A stretch of DNA of 64,000 bases from Favolaschia claudopus. Its lineage: Eukaryota > Basidiomycota > Agaricomycetes > Agaricales > Mycenaceae. The notes under the pieces are model-generated. The model worked only from the letters and a program-made list of their open reading frames with translations, was not told where the DNA came from and did no database searches. The stretch is taken from positions 248,001-312,000 of the forward strand of contig JAWWNJ010000026.1 in the NCBI GenBank assembly GCA_037176885.1, given 5' to 3'. Shown piece by piece: positions 12,498 to 23,529 of the stretch (position 1 is the first letter of the stretch; each line of letters begins with the position of its first letter). A program made the position numbers and the translations under genes.

Positions 12498-12888
12498 GAG
12501 TAGACTAAAACTTATTTCTATGTACTGTACAGCTTATCTATCGAAATCTCTTCGTTCCTACCATTAACGGAATTGAATGCACTGTATTCGCCTTCTGAAT
12601 CTGTGCAACATGTTCCAGTGCAGAGCTATGACGGATGATAAACGCTAAACGGCGATCCCCGGGTCGGTCGGGCAAACTTCCGGAACTGATGGTTCCAGCC
12701 GGATGATGCTGCCTTGATGCATCAACGGGGGCGTACGCTTATGATTTAACCAGAGATTCGTCAAATATGCAGGTGGTACCTCCCGCTCAGCCCTTTGATC
12801 CCGCTGGTTGTCTCAATCGGGGGGACCGTCCAGTACAACTGGTGTCCTGCCTTTTATTATCGCGCCTCTCGTCTGCCAATTTCCTTAC
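12498..12888. other. Intergenic: methyltransferase 3' flank and UbiA upstream region
   Basis: About 390 bases. An ATG at 12767 could begin an upstream exon of the next gene, but no splice from it is compelling. Otherwise nothing recognisable. Confidence 0.4.
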
Positions 12889-13984
12889 ATGGCGACTCAC
12901 ACACTCTCTCGAATGGTCCACAGTATATGGGACTGCGGCGTAACATTATTTCTTTTTACCTATACCGATTTCAAAACTATCATTGGGTGCGCACAAATCG
13001 ATTTTTGAATATTTCGCGCCTCTTTGACCGACGATCATCGCGTGCAGTCCTGTTACTTGTTTTGCTATCGCCGTCGCGCCTCTCGCGTCCTTGAGGCATT
13101 TGCTTAGCGGCATTTTCTGGATATGGCTGCACCTTCTGCAGTGCAATGTGTCGAATCAGTACAAGTCCGTGGTCGAGGACGCGATAAATCGACCCTGGCG
13201 ACCACTTCCTGCTGGCCGCATCTCAGCAACCACCGCAACAATTCTTCGCTGGGCGCTCGTTCCCACATGTATAGGCCTGTCGGCATTGTATGGCGCAGAT
13301 CTTGCGCTAACTAGCGCCTCGTTGACTGCCGTCACCATTGCCTACGACGAGTTCAAATTGGCGGGCCACTGGTTTGGGAAGAACTTGTCTGCGATGTTTG
13401 GATATACGGTGTTTGAGATTGGCGCAACGAAACTCATGGGTGAGTCGCAGCACAGTCTCGGTCTTCGTTGACGTTCGATTGAACTAATCTTTACAAGGGA
13501 AATCGACATCTCTGGACGAGATATCGTTGCAAGCAATTTCGATGAGCGCGTTGGTCATCTTGACCACGATCCATGTACGCGTCCTTATGTACAACGCGTC
13601 GATTCGCCGAGACTCACTTTGTATAGGCCCAGGATTGTCCCGACGTTACTGGGGACCGCGCGCTCGGAAGAGTGACCCTTCCAATATATGCCCCCGAACT
13701 TTCTCGCATCATATTATTATTACTCCCTCTTTTATGGTCTGTTCATCTCATTGGGTTATGGAGGATAGAGGGTCTTGCAGGAGCCGTGTTCTGCGCTCTC
13801 GGCGTCTATATTGGGTGGAGGTACTACGCGCTACGGTCCAACTTGGAAGACAAGACGTCATACAAGATCTACAATGTAAGTAAGCTTTAACCGTTCGCTT
13901 GGTGCCCGTGCTCAAGTCTTCGTTTAGGCGTGGCTTCTTGTCGCACATCTTCTTCCCTTCAACATGCGATACAAGTTGATGTAG
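12889..13984 (+). CDS. UbiA-family integral membrane protein (prenyltransferase or UbiA-type terpene cyclase)
   Basis: A polytopic membrane protein of the UbiA superfamily, which bind prenyl diphosphates through Asp-rich loops. I start at the ATG 12889-12891 (MATHTLSRMVHSIWDCG); another ATG follows at 12913. After splicing the chain reads YTDFKTIIGPVTCFAIAVAP, then loop 1 NQYKSVVEDAINRPWRPLPA, then YDEFKLAGHWFGKNL and FEIGATKLM, then the third signature AQDCPDVTGDRALGRVTLP, and ends AWLLVAHLLPFNMRYKLM. Several hydrophobic helices lie between these. Loop 1 is NxxxSxxxD, with Ser where canonical prenyltransferases have the first Asp. In fungi this fold includes membrane sesquiterpene cyclases (fumagillin pathway Fma-TC) as well as aromatic prenyltransferases; substrate and reaction here are unknown. 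Neighbours are tailoring enzymes. Confidence 0.82.
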
Positions 13985-14844
13985 AACCTCCGTGGAATTT
14001 TGCTTGCTTTTTTTATTTGGATAATGCATCTGTATCACACCCCTTGTAGACTTGCAATTTGCCTTCATAACACAATGATATCTTTCAGCGTTCGGAAACG
14101 TTGCTCTCTCTCTCTTCAATTCGAGTTTCAAGCGTCCCCGACGCGCACGTTTCTACTCAGATCATGGGCGGTGAGCTTGGGCTGAGTCGTGCGCGGAGGC
14201 CTTGGCACAAGGTACGAATCAATGAGGAGATCTGCACATAGAATACAAACACCCTGGTTGCCGAAGATTTTTTCGTAAAGATTGTTCAGCCCGCAACGTG
14301 CGATTGGGACCAGCGCCACCAACTCAGCCTGCACGAGGTCCAATAAATTATTTGGTGCCGAACCCAGATTCTGGGAACAGGTATTTGACTGTTCGCCACA
14401 TGGTGATGGACTTCCGCATTTGGAAGTCTCAAGAGTCGATATCTTCGGACATGTCTTCCGAATCTTCTATCTGAGTCTTATCAAAATGATCGACGGCGTC
14501 TTCTGTTTCTCGAGATGCGATTGACAAGAGGCGATGCAGCAGGCACAGATCTCGATCCCATGACCGACTTAGACCGACTTGGTTGCCGGTGAGCTGAACC
14601 GACTCAATTCGTCTCGCGCATTCACACGGATCAGGTTCAGTTCGACTCCTTATGTAACAATACATAATCAATAGTTTATAGAAAATATTTGTCAAAGCGT
14701 ATATACAGTAAGTATCAACGATAGTCAGCCCAGTACCCCAGAGCCAGGGGATGTATGTAGTAGGAGAATAAGTGAGTGCAATGCCTGGATAAATTACGAG
14801 AGAATTCTGCATAACTTAACGGTTAATAGAGGAATGCGAAAAGT
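13985..14844. other. Intergenic between convergent UbiA and GMC genes
   Basis: About 860 bases of 3' flank for both genes. Two minus-strand frames (14128-14343 and 14429-14812) are open, but neither shows a domain, and they do not join into a protein I recognise. Confidence 0.4.
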
Positions 14845-17495
14845 TTAACAATCGGCCAGAATCATAGCTGCGGCCTAGTTTGAATTCGTTAGCAGATAGC
14901 GCAGAGCGGTGGACGGGAAAAACAAACCTTCTCAGCGATCGCATATATCGTGCTTTCGAGATGGGCCGCGATGTGAACAGGGATGATGCTCGCGTCGACG
15001 ACTCGGAGGTTGTCTGTGCCGTATACACGGAGGTGGGTGTCGACGACGCCTCCTGCGGATTTAGGTGCCATCGCGGCCGTGCCAATGTGGTGGTGTCCGC
15101 CGGCCGCTTCGCCACGAATGTATCTGGCAGAGTGTCGATGAATTCGTGAACGGTAAGCGGTATAATCATAGCTCACTCAATCAAGTCCTCATCGCTGACA
15201 ACCGACGGGTCAGGAGTGATCTGAACATCGAGCATATCTGCGAATGGCGAGGTTTTGCCTACTGCAAAGATGTGCTTAATGCAGTCCAGCATGACTTGTA
15301 TATCTGCGCGAGTATGGTTGAGTTTCGGGGAGAGTAACGAAGAAGAGAGATCGCACCGAATTCAGTGCTGAGGAAGCGGGGGTCGATGGTCGGTGGCGCC
15401 AGAGGATCTGCGCTCTGCAAGTGCTACAAACGAATCAATAATCTGACGGACGGGAGGTCAAGACGAATGATACTTACAACGCTACCCCGACTCGAAGGAT
15501 GCGAGGCACCGCCAAGGATGAAGACATAGGACTCGTTGGGCTGAGGGTTCACCAAGCCTCGACTCCAGAGGATGAACTCGGCTTGGCCAACCTTGCCTTC
15601 CTGAAGCCATTGTTGCTGGATAGGCAACTGCAAGCTCTGGATGCTGTCCGGCTTCGCAGCTTTGCGTTCGTCGTCGAGCAACTTGGACAGAGCAGCGACC
15701 CGGTCGGCACTATCAGCTGCCAATTGCTGCATGGGAACGAACGCGATGGTAGCGTCCAATCCGGCGAACCATCCAGAACCTGTTGCGTCGCTGAAATACA
15801 CTCAATCTCGGGATATTGCAAAGGTGAACGAAAGGACGTACTACAACGCCTTTTGCTCGGCAGCGAACGATGCATTGTTTTGCAGGATATCTGTTTACAA
15901 GATTCAGTCCCTACACCCGAGGAATCCACAAATTGGCTCACCGAAAGTCGTGACACCGGGTTTGAGCTTCCATTCAACGCCAGTGTAAAGATGCTCTTGG
16001 AAGTTCTCTCCAACTGCGGGAAGGTCGATGAGTGTCGTGATGCCAAACTTAGACAAGATCGCAGAGTTCCCGATGCCTGACAGTGTAATGAGTAGTCCGA
16101 TCAGAGATGAAAATAGGAAAGTTATTTCGAGTCGCACCCGAAAGTTCAAGCAAATGCGGGGTCTGGTCGGTACCGGTGGACACGATGACCTCCTTCGACG
16201 CCTTGACGGTGTATGTCTTCGACGCCACCACGATATCGACGGAAGTAGCTTTCACATTGGTCTTGCCGGATTTGACAAAGTTGATTTTCGCAGCCTAAAA
16301 ATAAACGCGAGATCGTTTCCACAGGACGGAAGGAGAGAACGATAGTCGCATACGTGAGCATGAAGCAGAATGTGCAAGTTCGTCTTGGGAGGTAGACCGC
16401 AAAGGTAGCTCGACGCGTATGAGCGGGTACCTTGTTCGCGGTCGACGGAGACCAAGCTGTTGTAGATTCCTGTTCCGTTGCCGTCCAACTGAGAGAACGA
16501 TGAACAAGTTACATTAGATCAAGTTTGAAGAAACGGAAAGTAAAAACGCGCACGAAATCCGAGTTGGTGTTGATACCCAATTTGTTGAAAGCGGCTACCA
16601 TTTTTCCCACAGGCTCGACCAAGAACGAGTTGTACGACGCCTGTGGGCAACATGCTAAGTCAAAGGTACGTTTTGTCGAGGATGCATTACTTACATGGAC
16701 CGGTCCAGTGTTAGCAGCACGGCTGGAGAGCGTGTTGTCGGATGTCGGAGCGACGGTGGATGATTTTTGGAAGAATGGAACAAAGCTCTTCCAATTCCAC
16801 TTTGAATCCCCAGAGAACTTGTTGAGCGCGTCGTACTCTGAAGCTGAGGCGCGATTGTAAGCCATTAAGTTTATACCAGTGGAACCGCCGAGCAGCTTGG
16901 CGCTATAATTTTTGTGAGATTTGTTTGCCAAGTATCGCGCCATGAACATACCGAGGAAGTGCTATTTCTCTGTTGCCTGCACTCTCCTGAGGAACGGTGG
17001 CGAACATCCAGTCATAGGTAGGATTTCCGAGTGCAAAGAACGAAGAACCTGCGTGAGTTAGGCATCGAGGATTTGAGTCGAAAGCAACTTGGAAGCTCAC
17101 TCGGTGTGTTGATGATGGTGTCATTCAAGAAGAAATCACCAGCCTCGATAACCCCGACTTTGACGCGAGGGTTCTCAGCCAGTCTACACGCGAAAAATGA
17201 AGATGCGGAAGAAAAGTTTGCTCAATTTTGCGCACCTCGCTGCCAATGTCATCCCCGCCGTTCCACCACCTTTCAAAGTCGCGTTTCAGCGGCCGGGGAA
17301 GGTGGTATTACTGAATGCAGGCAACCCACCGACGACGACATAGTCGTATGTTACGCTAGTGAAGACAGACGGATCCCGAGTAACACTGGCATCTGCGGCT
17401 TTCTGGCAAGCCGCGGCTACTTTTGAAGAAGGAGTGGCGGATACGAGAGCAGTGGTCGCTGCGCAAGCGAATAGGGTTGAAGAGAAGAGGAACAT
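14845..17495 (-). CDS. Secreted GMC-family flavin oxidoreductase
   Basis: A glucose-methanol-choline family FAD enzyme of roughly 600 residues, typically oxidising an alcohol and reducing O2. The start 17493-17495 gives MFLFSSTLFACAATTALVSA, a clear signal peptide. The FAD dinucleotide motif begins at TYDYVVVGG and is interrupted by an intron. The second FAD signature reads LLGGSTGINLMAYNRAS. The C-terminal exon has the active-site region AGGHHHIGTAAMAPKSAGG, then DNLRVVDASIIPVHIAAH with the second catalytic His. A final intron joins IYAIAEK to AAAMILADC, with the stop at 14845-14847. At least eight short introns are present. Aryl-alcohol oxidase-like, methanol oxidase or sugar oxidase activity cannot be separated here. 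A secreted enzyme fits wood decay as well as metabolite tailoring. Confidence 0.88.
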
Positions 17496-18610
17496 GAAGG
17501 AAAATGAAGCAGCAGCCTTGGAATCACCTGTGTCGCCATCGCTTGTCTTTAACTGTAATACTATAATAGACTATTGGCCGGGCGCAATAACGGAGGCGCG
17601 TTTTGAATCACACGCGAGCTGGCGCGGTTCTATAGAGTTGATAGCATCAGATATCCACTTTGCCACCAAAGATGTGGGCCTGGGCAGCATGGGGATAGTC
17701 GTGTGGCCTCGACGGGACCGCCCTCGCACGTACCGCAGGCTGTCGGGATGCAACCGAGCGGCGGGAGCAAAAAAATTCAAATTCAATGTTAGTGCTGGGT
17801 CGGAAATGATTTTGGCCGTGTATGTATTGAATGGGCGCAGGAGGCCCGATGTATGCAATGTATGGCTTGTAAAAATACATTAAATACACGCCGGGCCGGA
17901 TCACTCCGGAGCCCTGAAAATCACGTTTTAAACCATTTTTTCGCCTCATATGGCTTTTTTTCGGGCCGAGACTGCTTTCCTTGGCGTTTCCGCAAGATCA
18001 TTATGATTTTCCCAATTTGAGACCATATCAAGCAGTCAAACGTTGTTGCCGAAACCAGCCGAACCACCAATGTCCATGATTTCGATCAAATCATAGCCTA
18101 TATGGGCCAGATTGTACAAAAAAGCTATGAGCAACTTGTGTTCAGTTCAAAATGTGCCTCTAGAATGGGACGATCTGCAATTAAATACACACATAAAATA
18201 CATAGCCCTCTGAGGCTCCCATGTATGAAATGTATTATACGTGTATAAATACGGCTTGTATTAATACATCGTAAAATACAGCATTTAAAACCCAGCACTA
18301 AAATTCATAGACAGAACAACCCCTGCCCAGAATATTGGTCTCGCACGCGAGATCACCGCAATAAATTTCTGTTGCCGTTGACTGGAACGGCCGCCCGACT
18401 TTACGTTGCCATGAGGGGCACTGCGCCGCTCAGCGCTCAAGATCCAGGACATCTCGAACATCGGTGCTGTGAACGTTCGACTCGCTTATGTGCGGAGGGT
18501 TCGGAGTTTCATGATGGGAAAGTGTATTGACTGAATGACGCAACACAGACAGAACCAACTGCATTCTAAGGTATATGTTTCATACAGACAACTGAGACGA
18601 GATGGCTGGT
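17496..18610. other. AT-rich intergenic region holding a MITE-like element
   Basis: Lies between two minus-strand genes. The first ~290 bases are the GMC promoter. The middle is the inverted-repeat element annotated at 17789-18301. The last ~300 bases are the aldo/keto reductase 3' flank. No gene is seen. Confidence 0.5.
17789..18301. mobile_element. MITE-like element with terminal inverted repeats
   Basis: TTAGTGCTGGGT at 17789-17800 is matched by its reverse complement ACCCAGCACTAA at 18290-18301. The inner flanks are weakly similar too (AAATG a few bases inside both ends). The interior has no open frame and is rich in AATACAT/ATGTATT words on both arms, as expected of a non-autonomous DNA element about 510 bp long. 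The bounding TA dinucleotides could be a TA target duplication of the Tc1/mariner kind, but that is inference. Other genomic copies would prove it. Confidence 0.5.
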
Positions 18611-19956
18611 TCAACGACGAGGCCTGCTCTCATACCTGCACAGAGATTCGTGTCAGAAAACAGATGTCCAGGATGGGGTAGTGGGGAAAGCACTTACGGC
18701 TCCTCAAGATACTGAATCTCCTCTGCAGTCAATGTCTTCCCTGTCACCACCGCCTGACTCAATCGTTCGGGCTGAACGTGCCAATTTAGTGGATATGACA
18801 GACAGAAAGAAGATCGCGAGTAAAACGGACCTTGTTGGCGCCCAAGATCGGACTGGAGACCTTGGTGAGAGACCAAGCGAACGCCACCTGCGCCATCTCC
18901 CAGCCTCGTTTCCCGGCAATTTCCTGGACGCGCTTGATGATGACCTCGTCGCTGGGACGGCGCGCTTTCTCGAACGGCGAGCCCTTGATGGCGTTGACGC
19001 GGGTGGTTTCGGTGCCAATGGGTCGGGCAAGGTGTCCGTCCATGAGCGCAGAGAACGAGATCACGCCGATGCCTTTGTAGTTGCAGTATTCGATCATGTC
19101 TTGCTCCTGGAGAAACGGATGAGTGTGACCACAACGAACGAAAAGATGAATAGTACCTCTGGGCGGTATAGGAGCGAATGCTCGATCTGAGCGCTGGTGA
19201 ACTGCGTCCAGCCGTGGATCTCGGCGACGTGGTTCATCTCAATGAACTGCCAGGCCTTCATCCTGCACGCGCCGATGTAGCGCACCTTGCCCGACACAAC
19301 GAGATCATTCAGAGCCTTCATCGTCTCCTCGATGGGCGTGGATGCGTCGAAGTCGTGAACTTGGAGCACGTCGATGTAGGTCGTGTTGAGACGAGCAAGG
19401 GACGCGTCGACGGAAGCAAAAATGGCGGCACGAGAGAGGCCGCAGGTGTTGACGTAGTCGCGGGTTCCAGGGAGATGGGGCATCATGAATGTGAAGGTGT
19501 TGGGCTCGGGGGCGACGGGGAAGTTGACTTTGGTCATGATGACTAGGCTCTTGCGGGGAATGTTGTGCTAATCGACGGTGAGCTACCGGTTCAGCCTAGG
19601 ATTCAAGAATCGTAACTTACCTCCTTGATGAATTGAGCGATGATACGTTCGGACTCCCCGTTTGAATAGACATCGGCGGTGTCGATGGTGTTGATTCCAA
19701 GGTCCCAAGCGGTCTTGAGAAGAGGAACAGCCTTGTCGGCGTCGATTACCCAGGGCTAAGTCGCGATGAGATCCCAGCTGAATGATTCTATGCGGGAAAA
19801 CATACCAGCCAACTCGAACTCCCGAAGGACATTCCACCAACCTGGTCAACTCGGGTTAGAACGCGTTGTATAAACCAGGGAGACACATACAATGGGCACC
19901 GACACTCTAAGACCAGACTTGCCTAACTGGCGGTATTCGACGGTTTGGTTGGCCAT
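18611..19956 (-). CDS. Aldo/keto reductase (voltage-gated K+ channel beta-like / yakc group)
   Basis: An NAD(P)H-dependent reductase of about 340 residues with a (beta/alpha)8 barrel. The start 19954-19956 gives [20 protein letters not shown]. Active-site segments are visible in order: [15 protein letters not shown] (Asp and Tyr), [16 protein letters not shown] (Lys) and [11 protein letters not shown] (His). Then come [14 protein letters not shown] and [10 protein letters not shown]. The C-terminal exon reads [16 protein letters not shown] and, across a last intron, ends PYESRPRR with the stop at 18611-18613; homologues end in a similar LEEPY tail. It is divergent from the P450, with 662 bases between starts. 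Substrate unknown; a tailoring reductase in the 10-23 kb block is plausible. Confidence 0.88.
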
Positions 19957-20618
19957 AGTAGATTTTCGTTTGAGAGAAGTGCGTGAAGTGCGAGTTCGAC
20001 TTTGACAACAGACGAGTACCATCCCAGTGTTTGTGTGTTTTTACGGGCTATATATTCCTTGGGCCGCACCTCGCGGAAGTCGCATTTCCATTTGATGAAC
20101 TGGATGCTTCTGCGATTCGATTGAAAGTCAAGTCTTCTATTTGTTCCATGCCGGACAGGAGTAAGTCTCTTCGAAAACGCGGGGAACTGCAAGTTGAATT
20201 CATAGATGATAGAATGTCAAGGTTATTGCCGAGTATGCATCGATTGTAGGTTCGCCGGAGATCTTCGTTTACAAGCGGACAAGTCGCCTTCGTTGAAAAG
20301 TTGAGGGAATCTCGGTGTGCACGCCGGTCATGGTGGCCAGCGCTCGGGTCAACGCTAGAGTCGAATTCGAACAATTTCTTGGATCAATCAGAAAGATGTG
20401 ACCAAAAGATGTGACTCCGCGAATTTGTACCTTTTGCTTTTGATTTGTTTTCGAACTGAACCGACTCATTTTCAAATCACCCCAAATCCGACGCCGGCCA
20501 GCTTCCGGTTCCCCGTAACCCAAATGCTTATGATAACAACAGTCCCAATGCAGCGCGTCGCAATAAAAGCCAAAATCAAACCAGTTCAACATGGGAATAC
20601 CCGCCGCGATCCCTCAAC
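19957..20618. promoter_or_regulatory. Divergent promoter region between aldo/keto reductase and P450
   Basis: The 662 bases between the opposed start codons must contain both promoters. No coding signal. No specific binding site is claimed. Confidence 0.5.
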
Positions 20619-23129
20619 ATGTCCATCTCTCTCTACCTGCTGCTCGGCGCCACCTTCGTTATTTCTGCCTGGGCTCTGAAGTTGTCCTCTGAGCGCAAGA
20701 GTACCTCCTCCGTTTCTAAGCTTCCTGTTCCTGTGCGTCTAAACGAGATCAGCGCAAGTATTATATTGATTACTTGAGGTAGCCTGGCGCGAGCATCCTC
20801 TTTGGTCACGAGAAGACCGTGTTCTACGAGCAGCCTGGGAGAGCGTTCAGAAACTGGATTGAGAAATGCGGTCTTACATATCGAATCAAGGCTGCTTTTG
20901 GGGTGAGCAATGCTTTCGCCCAGCATTTACAAGTGTTAATACATGATATTGTCTCTGCTCTAGGCTCCCGATATTGTGCGCCTCATCAAGTTCATTCCCG
21001 AGGAAGCTATCACTAACTTCAACTCATTTTGGATAATTCAGGTTGTTCTCGGCGATCCGATGGGAATTGAGTATCTAACGCAAAAGCGAATCTACGACTA
21101 CCGTGCGTTACTTCTTTCAGCTTGATTAGCTAGCTTTCTTTTGCACCACTTACTCACAATATGCATATGCGAATGAAGATCACAGCCGTGTCGTCCGGCC
21201 ACGAGTAGGTCGCTTCCTCGGGAGAGGGTTGGGCTGGGTGGAGGGCGAGGATGAGCATAAGCGCATGAAGCGGCTTATTAACCCTTCTCTCAGGTCAGTT
21301 GGTATACACCATATCGAATCTTTATTTCTATTTCGTCTCTTACGGGTTTTTTTGTTAGCGCTGAGACTCTCCGCACCATGGCTCCGGACGTTCGAGATGC
21401 TGCGTCGAGGGTTTGTGATCCGCTCTGCATTCGAGGATTTTTTTTTGCTGAGGGTGAGTGCGCAATAGGTTTTGAATGATATGAGCCAGGTGCTCGAGGC
21501 CAACAACGGTGCCATCAAGAATGTGGATGTTTTGCATTGGACCGCGAGGGCAGCGTACGCTTCACTTTTTCTTTCAGATTTATTTTTATATCTCTTACCC
21601 ATCTCTTTCTTTCCTAGTCTGAACGTCGTTGGCCGGATTGTTCGTCTTGTTTCTCCTGTGATTCAGCATACAAATCAAATTAATTCGCTGTAGGCTTTCT
21701 TATACGACTTCGAAGGCGGCCATGGTGAAGACGCAGAAAACATCCTTCACGGGCGTCGGCGCGGTGTGACCCCAATGGCACGTTATACTGGATTCATCGT
21801 AAGTTTTCCATTCCTTCATTTTCGTTTCGAGGGTTGCTTATAGTATAATGATCTGTCGTTCAGTTCCTGATGCTTCTTCGGCGATTCCCCATCCTCAACG
21901 ATCTGCCGATTCCGGCGATTCAAGCCCAGGCCATTGCGCGTCTGACAATCCAGGTGTGAAATGCGCACCTTCATACAAACTCAATTGAGCTAATAGCTGT
22001 CTGTGTCTTTGTGTAGAACGGTGTAGCCCGCGAAATGATTCGGCGTAATAAGGATTTTGTGGACAAGCATTCAAAAGATCTCTTGAGTGCCCTTCGTAAG
22101 TGACTCTCCGCGCCTTGACATGATTTTTTCTTTTGCTCAGTTTCTGGACCTCACTTATATTAGTCATCGCGTACTCTGAAAATCGCATTTCATTGGAAGA
22201 ACTCAACGAGCAAATCTCAACTTTCGTGTACGCATTCAATCTTCCTCGATGTTTGTAATTTTCTTAAATGATGATGTCACGTCAGAATGGCTGGGCATGA
22301 AGCGACCACTCTCACGCTTGGGTTTACTCTATGGGAGCTCGCGCACAACCAAGAGGTTCAGAATCGCCTTCGCGAAGAAATTGCCAACTGGCCGGGCGAA
22401 CCGACCTACGACGACTATGTCTCTGGCCTACCTTATCTGGATGCTGTTCTCAACGAGACGTGCGTAGTCGTGCCTTCGCTTTATCTATCACGTTCAATGA
22501 TACTTACTCCGTTTGAACGTAGTCTGCGGAAGTATCCTGGTCTCGCTTACATGGAACGCGTCGCGACGAAGGAAGATTCGATCCCGCTTAAGGAGCCGGT
22601 CACTCTGACGGACGGTCGGGTTGTCAACTCCGTAGAGGTGGCTCCTGGACAGGCAAGCCCCCCATTCCATTCTGGATGTCAGTTACAAGTGTACTCACGG
22701 ATTGGTTGGCGATAAAGACTATCCTGGTGCCGATTATCGCCATCCAGCGCCTTGATTCTGTGTGGACTGACGGCGACACCTGGCGCCCCGAGCGCTGGCT
22801 CGGCGATCGCAACCCGTTGGAGAAGATGTGGCCTGGATATGCGAATCTGCTCGTCTTTGGCAGCAATGGACCTCGCACGTGTATTGGCGCCAAACTGGCC
22901 ATATTTGTTTACAAGGTGGGTGATGATAGCCCCTTCCCCTCTGTGGTGAGAATAAATGCTCACTTTGAATCCCCTCTGCAAGATCGTGCTCAGCGGTCTC
23001 GTCACTCGTTTCCGCTTCGAAGGTACCGGCGAAGAGCTTGCTCTCGGCATCGCGTCGAGTCTCCAGCCCTGGCTCAAGGATAAGACGGAGATGGGTCCTC
23101 AGATCCCTGTGCACATGTACGCTCTTTGA
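20619..23129 (+). CDS. Cytochrome P450 monooxygenase
   Basis: A microsomal P450 of about 530 residues. The start ATG 20619-20621 (MSISLYLLLGATFVISAWAL) gives an N-terminal membrane anchor; an ATG at 20591 is in another frame. The gene has many introns. Landmarks in order: CGLTYRIKAAFGAPDI, GWVEGEDEHKRMKRLINPSL (helix C region), RIGFLYDFEGG, the I-helix MAGHEATTLTLGFTLWE (AGxxT present), ETLRKYPG assembled across an intron (ExxR), DTWRPERWLG, and the heme-binding FGSNGPRTCIGAKLAIF with its Cys ligand. It ends QIPVHMYAL. All key residues are present, so it is probably active. The style matches multigene agaricomycete P450 families; I do not assign a CYP number. It faces the aldo/keto reductase, so coordinated expression is plausible. 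Confidence 0.92.
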
Positions 23130-23529
23130 GTTGTGGTGTTTCTATCAGTGTATCTTGGGGGATTTTACTTGCATTTAACTTAACTGAGCATCGGATCGCA
23201 TACATTCCTTGTGTTGTTTTAGAACCAATTTAGCTTTTCTTTGTGCTAGCTGCCCAGTCTTCTTGAGATGGACTTTTGAGGAGGAAATACGAGGACGAGG
23301 AAATACGGTCGTCCTGATTGGATACGGGACTTTGAGTTACCGTCCCGAACCTTTGATTTCATTTTGAAGTCATCGTTATTTTTGTCTACAACTCCTTCAA
23401 AGCCGTCTCTGGTGTTCCCGACGCTCATCACTTGTCTTGCTAGTTCCACAGTTGCGCTGAAGACTATCTGGATATTGGGAGTTGAGTGGCGGTAGACAGA
23501 AACTGCTACTGGCGGTCGGAAGATTCAGG
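23130..23529. other. Intergenic: P450 3' flank and ETF-QO promoter
   Basis: About 400 bases, no coding signal. A short repeated phrase (AGGAAATACGAGGACGAGG, followed by AAATACG) lies near 23281-23307. Confidence 0.4.

Noticed and set aside
14128..14812. Two minus-strand frames read as a possible small gene
   Set aside because: No motif, no start context and no splice that joins them sensibly.
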